A stretch of DNA of 11,122 nt. Origin: Cellvibrionales bacterium. GTDB taxonomy: Bacteria > Pseudomonadota > Gammaproteobacteria > Pseudomonadales > JAHEGP01. Positions within the stretch are counted from its first letter, which is position 1. Each line of letters starts with the position of its first letter. Shown here in pieces: positions 6,408 through 11,122 of the stretch. Location: NCBI GenBank assembly GCA_024645065.1, contig JAHEGP010000087.1, forward strand, positions 1-11,122, written 5' to 3'. Made by a program: the position numbers and the translations under genes. The notes under the pieces are model-generated. The model was given only the letters and a program-made list of their open reading frames with translations. It was not told the origin of the DNA and ran no database searches.

Positions 6408-7073
6408 TTACCTTACCGTGCCAGTTAGAAACGGGACAAAATTGACCGGCTCGATAATTTCCTGTTCAAAACAATCGCCATTGCGAATCACCATTACCAG
6501 CTCCTGCCTGCCGGACTCGCCCACCGGCATCAGCAGTCGCCCACCGGGTGCCAGTTGCTGCAGCAACTCTGGCGGAATCGTCGCCGGCGCCGCCGCAGAC
6601 AGAATACCGTCGAACGGGCCCTCGCGGGACCAGCCCATGCCACCGTCACTATTCTTGAAAATGGCATTGTACAATTTGAGCTGGGATAAACGCCTTTTCG
6701 CCTTCTGTTGCAACGGCTTGATTCGCTCGACCGAGTACACGTGTTCGACCAGCTGGGCGAGGATTGCGGTTTGATACCCCGAACCGGTGCCCACCTCCAG
6801 CACCTTGCGCAGCGGCCCTCCGGCCAACAGCAGCTCAGTCATTCGAGCCACAATATAGGGCTGGGAGAGCGTTTGGGAAAAGCCGATAGGTAGCGCAGTG
6901 TCCTCGTAGGCACGGTGCGCGAGCGCCTCATCGACAAACAGGTGTCGGGGAGTCTGGCGGATAGCCTGGAGTACATCGTAATCCCTGATACCCCGATCCA
7001 TCAGGCGCTCCACCAGGCGCTCACGTGTGCGCATCGAGGTCATACCGATACCCTGACTGCTTGCACGGTTCAT
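6408..7073 (-). CDS. pcm: Protein-L-isoaspartate O-methyltransferase
   Basis: Pcm uses S-adenosylmethionine to methylate isoaspartyl residues in aged proteins, beginning their repair. From ATG 7073 the protein has 221 residues. It carries the SAM-binding motif VLEVGTGSGYQTA at 91-103, the ALPIGFSQTLSQPYIVARM segment (about 60-78) with the conserved Ser of the QTxSQP motif at 70, SVERI near 114-118, and a C-terminal VNFVPFLTG. The usual GDG after the third strand is here SDG (142-144). ATG 7073 has GGGAG at 8-nt spacing, and the encoded GIGMTS stretch resembles other gammaproteobacterial Pcm N-termini. The ATG at 7043 would give 211 residues, as in P. aeruginosa, and cannot be excluded. An ATG at 7172 has no ribosome binding site and adds unconserved sequence. 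DUF368 follows after 57 nt. The gene is normally next to surE, which is absent here. Confidence 0.95.
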   Translation of the reverse strand: MNRASSQGIGMTSMRTRERLVERLMDRGIRDYDVLQAIRQTPRHLFVDEALAHRAYEDTALPIGFSQTLSQPYIVARMTELLLAGGPLRKVLEVGTGSGYQTAILAQLVEHVYSVERIKPLQQKAKRRLSQLKLYNAIFKNSDGGMGWSREGPFDGILSAAAPATIPPELLQQLAPGGRLLMPVGESGRQELVMVIRNGDCFEQEIIEPVNFVPFLTGTVR

Positions 7074-7081
7074 GACTGTCG

Positions 7082-7086
7082 CTCCC
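7082..7086 (-). promoter_or_regulatory. Ribosome binding site favouring pcm start at 7073
   Basis: GGGAG on the - strand is 8 nt before the ATG at 7073-7071. The competing ATG at 7043 has only a weaker CAGGG 7 nt before it, and the ATG at 7172 has none. Confidence 0.55.
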
Positions 7087-7212
7087 GCGCAGGATTTCCT
7101 GATGTCATCTTGCGGGCTTGTTGTTGCTTCATTAAACGTCCCGAATTCGGTCACGCTGTTGCCAGGCGACATGTGTTGTTTATGTTAGGTCGAAGACTGC
7201 TCGCCCCACTCC

Positions 7213-7236
7213 CCGGTGACAAACTGCTTTCACCGG
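7213..7236 (-). repeat. Inverted repeat after truD
   Basis: CCGGTGA (7213-7219) and TCACCGG (7230-7236) form a perfect 7-bp stem with a 10-nt loop, 14 nt past the truD stop. No T-run follows on the - strand, so it is not a standard terminator. It may stabilise the truD mRNA 3' end or slow polymerase before pcm. Confidence 0.5.
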
Positions 7237-7250
7237 CCCACTGCCCATCG

Positions 7251-8294
7251 TCACGCTCGGGCAGGTGCTGCGATACTGAAATCACCCAGCGCTCGCAACA
7301 ACGAGGTCGCGTATACACCGCGCCCAAGGGACAACTCCAGTTGCAGGGTGCAAGCGTCGATCCACCGCCATTCTAGAGCCGTTACCCTTGCCCTCAACGG
7401 CCGGCGGGCTGCCCTCGCCTGCAGCCGGTGCACCACGGCAAGGGGCCCCGGCTCGGCAGCCATAACAGACTCCTCCAGGGCGCGTGCGGCGGACGCCACC
7501 CCCACGGGGCCCAGTCCAGCAAGGGGTCCAGTGGGATGAATCTCCAGATCCCCAAGCCGCAGCTGCAGCGATTCGAGATCGTCGACCGGCCCAAAAAAAC
7601 TGCGACTACCGTCCAGATTAACCAGGTCCCCGGCAATCAGCCGGTTCCAGTTGCCCTGGCGCTCACGCCGGGCAAGCACACAATTGAACAGGTAAGCCCG
7701 GGCTGCAGATAGCGCCATGGCCTGGCGCTGGCTTAGCCGGCCTTTGCGCACAATCCCAAGCTCATCGGCGGCGATCATATTGCTTCCGCCCCGTCCAAAA
7801 CGCTGCTCGCCAAAATAGTTGGCAAAACCCTCCACCCGAACAGCTCCCAGGCGAGCGTCCAGCAAGGCCGGTTCACCCTCAAAGTCGCGCACGATAATGC
7901 TGAAATGGTTGCCGCTGTGGACTCCGGGACGCAGTTTGCGCGGATGGCGGTCACGCTGCTCGATTACGATATCGCCCTGCTCCAACAGGTGCCAGTCGGG
8001 CTCACCGCCACCCGGCAGGTGGATACTGAACCACTGACTGGTCACCGCCTGACGGTCCTTCAGGCCAGCGTAGCCGACCCGGTGTCGTGCAACACCGGCG
8101 AGCCTCGCCAGTTGCTGTTGTAGCGCTTGCGTATTGTGTGTTCGCTTGCGAATCCGCAGATAGACATGCTCACCGCTGCCCTCGGGCTGAAAAGGCAGCT
8201 CTTCACGAACCACGAAATCTTCCGGGTTCACCTTGTAGGTACCGCGGCAAAGACCCGAACTTGATGGGATAGCCGAGGTCAAACGGTCAAGCAC
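7251..8294 (-). CDS. truD: tRNA pseudouridine(13) synthase TruD
   Basis: TruD converts uridine 13 of certain tRNAs, notably tRNA-Glu, to pseudouridine. The chosen GTG start at 8294 gives 347 residues (E. coli 349). It overlaps the ispF stop by 8 nt and places the catalytic aspartate of YAGLKDRQAVT at D80, the same number as in E. coli. Other family marks are NPEDFVV (23-29), GEHVYLRIRK near 41, and the later NYFGEQRFGRGG and LSAARAYLFN segments. A TTG at 8282 with AGGG 10 nt upstream is a second possible start (343 residues). The frame stays open far upstream through ispF, but that part matches nothing in the family and is a shadow. The tight coupling to ispF implies co-transcription; a 177-nt gap follows before pcm. 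Confidence 0.96.
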   Translation of the reverse strand: MLDRLTSAIPSSSGLCRGTYKVNPEDFVVREELPFQPEGSGEHVYLRIRKRTHNTQALQQQLARLAGVARHRVGYAGLKDRQAVTSQWFSIHLPGGGEPDWHLLEQGDIVIEQRDRHPRKLRPGVHSGNHFSIIVRDFEGEPALLDARLGAVRVEGFANYFGEQRFGRGGSNMIAADELGIVRKGRLSQRQAMALSAARAYLFNCVLARRERQGNWNRLIAGDLVNLDGSRSFFGPVDDLESLQLRLGDLEIHPTGPLAGLGPVGVASAARALEESVMAAEPGPLAVVHRLQARAARRPLRARVTALEWRWIDACTLQLELSLGRGVYATSLLRALGDFSIAAPARA

Positions 8295-8766
8295 CCTGGG
8301 GCACCAGCAACACAATGGCGTGGCAGGCAATGCCCTCTTCACGACCGATGAAGCCCAGCTTTTCAGTGGTCGTCGCCTTGATATTGATAGCGGAACGATC
8401 GACCTCCAGGTCACCGGCAATAAGACGGCACATCGTTTCGACGTAAGCTCCCAGGCGCGGCTTCTGCGCCTCGATCGTAATATCGGCGTTGCCAAGCAGA
8501 TAACCACGGGCCTGTACCAGCCGATAGCAATGACCCAGTAGTTCACGGCTATCAATGCCCTTGTAGCGTGAGTCGGTATCCGGAAAGTGCTTACCGATGT
8601 CCCCCTCCGCGACTCCACCCAGCAGGGCATCGCACAGGGCGTGCAAAAGGACATCACCGTCAGAGTGTGCATCCAGCCCCCGATAATGCGCGATCCTAAC
8701 GCCACCAAGCATAATGTGCTCCCCCGAACCAAAGGCGTGGACGTCGAAGCCGTGACCAATGCGCAT
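8287..8766 (-). CDS. ispF: 2-C-methyl-D-erythritol 2,4-cyclodiphosphate synthase
   Basis: IspF cyclises CDP-methylerythritol 2-phosphate to the cyclodiphosphate, releasing CMP, in the MEP isoprenoid pathway. The 159-residue length is normal. The divalent-metal ligands D8, H10 (GFDVH) and H42 are all present at the positions used in E. coli, with AHSDGDVLLH at 33-42, GDIGKHFPDTD at 55-65 and TTTEKLGF at 132-139. The ATG overlaps the ispD stop as TAATG, so translation is probably coupled. GGAG stands 9 nt before the start. Confidence 0.98.
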   Translation of the reverse strand: MRIGHGFDVHAFGSGEHIMLGGVRIAHYRGLDAHSDGDVLLHALCDALLGGVAEGDIGKHFPDTDSRYKGIDSRELLGHCYRLVQARGYLLGNADITIEAQKPRLGAYVETMCRLIAGDLEVDRSAINIKATTTEKLGFIGREEGIACHAIVLLVPQGA

Positions 8767-9488
8767 TACGTTTTACTCCGATTTGACAAGTACCAGGCCG
8801 CCAGCTCCAGGTCCTGTGGATAGGTTACTTTTATGTTCGACACCGGGCCAGGCAACACCACTGGCTTATGACCCATTCTTTCAAGGGCTGAGGATTCGTC
8901 AGTTACTGCCGCTGCGTCTGCCCTGGCCATGCGCAGCGCTTCCAGCAACAAACCGTAACGAAACATTTGCGGCGTCTGCGCCAACCATAACTGCTCCCGC
9001 GCAATGGTTTCCTCTACCTCACAGGAGATGGAGGCTCGCTTGACCGTATCTGTCACCGGTCGGGCCAGTAGTCCACCGACGCCATGCCTGCCCAACTGCT
9101 GCAACATCTGCTCGACACTCGAGCCGTCCAGGCAGGGACGGGCCGCATCATGGACCAAAACCCAATCCTCCGATCCAGCGCGCGAAGCGAGATACTCCAG
9201 CCCCGCCAGCACTGAATCAGCGCGCTCAGCTCCACCCTCGATCATCGCGACACGCGTATCGCCAGCCAGTTCAAGGGTCGCCATAATGTCATCATCAGGA
9301 TGTAATGCAACCACCAATTGCTTAATGGCGCTGCACTCCAGCAGCGCTGCACAAGCGTGCTCTATCAGGGTCCGGCCCGCCACTTGCAGATACTGTTTGG
9401 GCAAGTGGTCACCCATACGCATACCTCTGCCGGCTGCCGGGACAATCGCCCACACGGCGTTATCCAGTTCACTGCTGACGGGATTCAT
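8766..9488 (-). CDS. ispD: 2-C-methyl-D-erythritol 4-phosphate cytidylyltransferase
   Basis: IspD transfers CMP from CTP to methylerythritol 4-phosphate in the MEP pathway. The 240-residue protein has the nucleotide-binding PAAGRGMRM (17-25) followed by PKQY with K31, VLVHDAARP (110-118) with the metal-binding aspartate D113 or its neighbour region, PVTDTVK (144-150), TPQMF (172-176), VTDESSALE (195-203) and NIKVTYPQDL (218-227). These are the segments that shape the active site in the family. The start ATG lies inside ftsB (20-nt overlap), with GGGG about 5 nt upstream. The following gene ispF acts two steps later in the same pathway. Confidence 0.97.
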   Translation of the reverse strand: MNPVSSELDNAVWAIVPAAGRGMRMGDHLPKQYLQVAGRTLIEHACAALLECSAIKQLVVALHPDDDIMATLELAGDTRVAMIEGGAERADSVLAGLEYLASRAGSEDWVLVHDAARPCLDGSSVEQMLQQLGRHGVGGLLARPVTDTVKRASISCEVEETIAREQLWLAQTPQMFRYGLLLEALRMARADAAAVTDESSALERMGHKPVVLPGPVSNIKVTYPQDLELAAWYLSNRSKT

Positions 9489-9768
9489 CCGGCCCCGGTC
9501 CCAGATAAAGGAAGAAGGTTTCCCCCTTTTTTATCATGCCCATTTCTTCCCGGGCTTTTTCCTCGAACCCCTCGCTGCCTTCCTGCAACTCCTTGACTTC
9601 TACCTCGAGTGCCCTGTTGCGCGCCTCCATTGAAGCGTTCATGGATTCCTGCCCGGTAATCTTGCGCTGGAGACTATGGATCTCGGCAAGACTGCCCGAT
9701 CCAAACCAGATTCGGTATTGAAGTCCCAGCAAGATCAACAACAGAACTGCCCACAGCACCTTCATCAC
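9469..9768 (-). CDS. ftsB: Cell division protein FtsB
   Basis: FtsB is a bitopic inner-membrane protein that joins FtsL and FtsQ in the divisome and helps activate septal peptidoglycan synthesis. The 99-residue protein has a single N-terminal membrane span (about 3-19), the conserved LQYRIWFG just after it, a heptad-like coiled coil (about 27-66) and the terminal EEKAREEMGMIKKGETFF segment that matches the E. coli ERARNELSM/GETF region. Two ATGs stand in tandem at the start; the first is used here. A GGAG about 12 nt upstream is the nearest ribosome binding site and is far away. It overlaps ispD by 20 nt and follows eno after a 119-nt spacer. Confidence 0.95.
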   Translation of the reverse strand: MMKVLWAVLLLILLGLQYRIWFGSGSLAEIHSLQRKITGQESMNASMEARNRALEVEVKELQEGSEGFEEKAREEMGMIKKGETFFLYLGPGPDESRQQ

Positions 9769-9843
9769 ACGTCGCGGCTCCGGCAGTATTCCCGGCTCAC
9801 AGCCAACACCCGATTTTTTTGAGCGTCATTGCAAAACCAGGGG

Positions 9844-9865
9844 ATTGCACCAGCAATAGCTATTG
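9844..9865 (-). repeat. Overlapping palindrome and hairpin in the eno-ftsB spacer
   Basis: CAATAGCTATTG (9854-9865) is a perfect 12-bp palindrome. It overlaps a hairpin made of ATTGC (9844-9848) and GCAAT (9853-9857) with the loop ACCA. The two structures share bases and could not both form at once. The site is 22 nt past the eno stop. It lacks a T-run and is not a clear terminator. I found no convincing ftsB promoter in the spacer. Confidence 0.4.
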
Positions 9866-9887
9866 ACTCCACACAGCGCCCGGGGAG

Positions 9888-11122
9888 CTAGCGACTGAAC
9901 TCCTTGCGGCCGCGATAAGGGGCGCTGCCGTTTAACTCCGCCTCAATCCGCAGCAAGCGATTGTATTTCGCCACCCTATCCGAACGGCACAGCGATCCGG
10001 TCTTGATCTGGCCGGCACAAGTCGCCACTGCCAGGTCGGCGATGGTGGTGTCTTCTGTCTCCCCCGATCGATGCGAAATCACCACCGAATAGCCCGCGTC
10101 CTGGGCCATCTTGATCGCATCGAGGGTCTCTGACAGGCTACCGATCTGGTTGAACTTGATCAGGATCGAATTGGCGATGTTATTGTCGATACCGCGCTGG
10201 AGAATCCTGGTATTGGTGACAAACAGGTCATCACCGACCAATTGCACCGTATCGCCAATCTTTTGTGTCAGTATTTCCCAGCCATCCCAGTCACTCTCAT
10301 CCATACCGTCTTCGATGGATAGTATGGGATACCGCGCCGTCAACCCGGCCAGGTAATCTGCAAAGCCTGCTGCATCGAAGGACTTGCCCTCGCCGGACAA
10401 TTCATACCGCTTGTCCTGGTAGAATTCCGAGGAGGCACAATCGAGGGCCAGGGTTACATCCTCACCCAGTTTGTAGCCGGCGGCCGCAACCGCCACGGCG
10501 ATGACTTCCAGAGCCGATTCGTTCGACGGCAGGTTCGGCGCAAAACCGCCTTCGTCTCCCACCGATGTGCTCAAACCGCGTCGATGCAGTTCACCCTTGA
10601 GTGAATGGAATATCTCGGCGCCACAGCGCAATGCTTCGGCAAAGGTCTGTGCGCCCACCGGCTGAACCATAAACTCCTGAATGTCGACATTGTTGTCGGC
10701 ATGCTCACCACCATTGAGGATGTTCATCATGGGTACGGGCATTGAGTACTTGCCCGGCGTGCCGTTGATATCGGCAATGTGCTGGTACAAAGGCACTCCC
10801 TTGTCCACCGCCGCAGCCCGTGCCACTGCCAGCGACACCGCCAGAATTGCATTGGCACCCAGCTTTTCCTTGTTCTCGGTGCCGTCCGCATCAATCATCG
10901 CCTGATCGACGACACGTTGCTGGAGCGCGTCGTGCCCGATCAGCATCGGTCCAATGATAGTGTTGATATTCGCAACGGCCTTCAGAACACCCTTGCCCAG
11001 ATACCGGGCCCTGTCGCCATCGCGCAACTCCAGTGCTTCCCGGGAACCGGTGGATGCCCCGGACGGAGCGCAAGCGCTACCCCGCGCGCCAGAATCAAGC
11101 ACAACTTCGGCCTCCACCGTGG
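9888..11122 (-). CDS. eno: Enolase (5' end beyond the window)
   Basis: Enolase converts 2-phosphoglycerate to phosphoenolpyruvate in glycolysis and in many proteobacteria also sits in the RNA degradosome. About 410 codons are present; by alignment with E. coli enolase roughly 20 N-terminal residues lie off the right edge, the visible part beginning at the T-V-E-A-E-V segment. The GTG at 11117 is an internal valine, not the start. Conserved segments are APSGASTGSREALELRDGD, SVGDEGGFAPN (catalytic Glu), LALDCASSEFY, SIEDGMDESDWDG and GDDLFVTN (the three magnesium ligands), ILIKFNQIGS (catalytic Lys) and ISHRSGETED, then GQIKTG. The reading frame is intact throughout. It is the first gene of the leftward cluster seen here. 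Confidence 0.98.
   Translation of the reverse strand, partial: TVEAEVVLDSGARGSACAPSGASTGSREALELRDGDRARYLGKGVLKAVANINTIIGPMLIGHDALQQRVVDQAMIDADGTENKEKLGANAILAVSLAVARAAAVDKGVPLYQHIADINGTPGKYSMPVPMMNILNGGEHADNNVDIQEFMVQPVGAQTFAEALRCGAEIFHSLKGELHRRGLSTSVGDEGGFAPNLPSNESALEVIAVAVAAAGYKLGEDVTLALDCASSEFYQDKRYELSGEGKSFDAAGFADYLAGLTARYPILSIEDGMDESDWDGWEILTQKIGDTVQLVGDDLFVTNTRILQRGIDNNIANSILIKFNQIGSLSETLDAIKMAQDAGYSVVISHRSGETEDTTIADLAVATCAGQIKTGSLCRSDRVAKYNRLLRIEAELNGSAPYRGRKEFSR

Noticed and set aside
7141..7150. CCGAATTCGG palindrome upstream of pcm as an operator
   Set aside because: A single 10-bp palindrome with no nearby promoter elements is likely chance.
7074..7172. N-terminal extension of pcm from an ATG at 7172
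   Set aside because: There is no ribosome binding site and the added 33 residues are unlike Pcm or SurE; ATG 7073 has GGGAG at good spacing.
8295..8759. A 502-codon open frame joining truD to upstream sequence in the ispF region
   Set aside because: The first part runs through ispF in another frame and resembles no protein family; TruD homology begins only near 8294, where a GTG start fits.

Overview
The window is a stretch of conserved core chromosome from a gammaproteobacterium. Protein matches are recalled from family knowledge, not searched. The gene order (eno, ftsB, ispD, ispF, truD, pcm, nlpD, rpoS, then convergent fdxA and mutS) is the one familiar from Pseudomonas and related marine groups. 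An interposed DUF368 membrane protein and fairly GC-rich codon use would suit a marine lineage of the Cellvibrionales/Halieaceae kind, but that placement is a guess.

Layout. Positions 1-315 hold no gene I can support and include the mutS upstream region. On the + strand, mutS (316-2895) is followed by the ferredoxin gene fdxA (2975-3298) and a rho-independent terminator (3330-3355). A spacer of about 190 bases follows, then the oppositely oriented terminator of rpoS (3547-3575). Everything from rpoS to the right edge reads on the - strand. In transcription order this is eno (5' end cut by the window edge), ftsB, ispD, ispF, truD, pcm, DUF368, nlpD and rpoS. ftsB/ispD overlap by 20 nt, ispD/ispF share one base (TAATG), and ispF/truD probably overlap by 8 nt. 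A 177-nt gap separates truD from pcm, where many relatives carry surE; no surE is present here.

How the genes fit together. eno is glycolytic. ftsB is a divisome linker. ispD and ispF are two steps of the MEP isoprenoid pathway, whose product feeds undecaprenyl phosphate synthesis. The DUF368 protein belongs to a family reported to recycle that same lipid carrier. NlpD is a septal lipoprotein that activates amidase AmiC. TruD modifies tRNA. Pcm repairs damaged proteins. RpoS is the stationary-phase sigma factor. The theme is envelope growth, division and stationary-phase survival. MutS and FdxA face this block and are insulated from it by the two terminators.

I saw no CRISPR array, mobile element, tRNA, rRNA, phage gene or defence system, and nothing that looks like an undescribed multi-gene system. 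The points worth a second look are modest: the missing surE, the DUF368 insertion, a sigma-S-like -10 before fdxA, a small in-frame duplication across the fdxA stop codon, and a few hairpins and palindromes in spacers.
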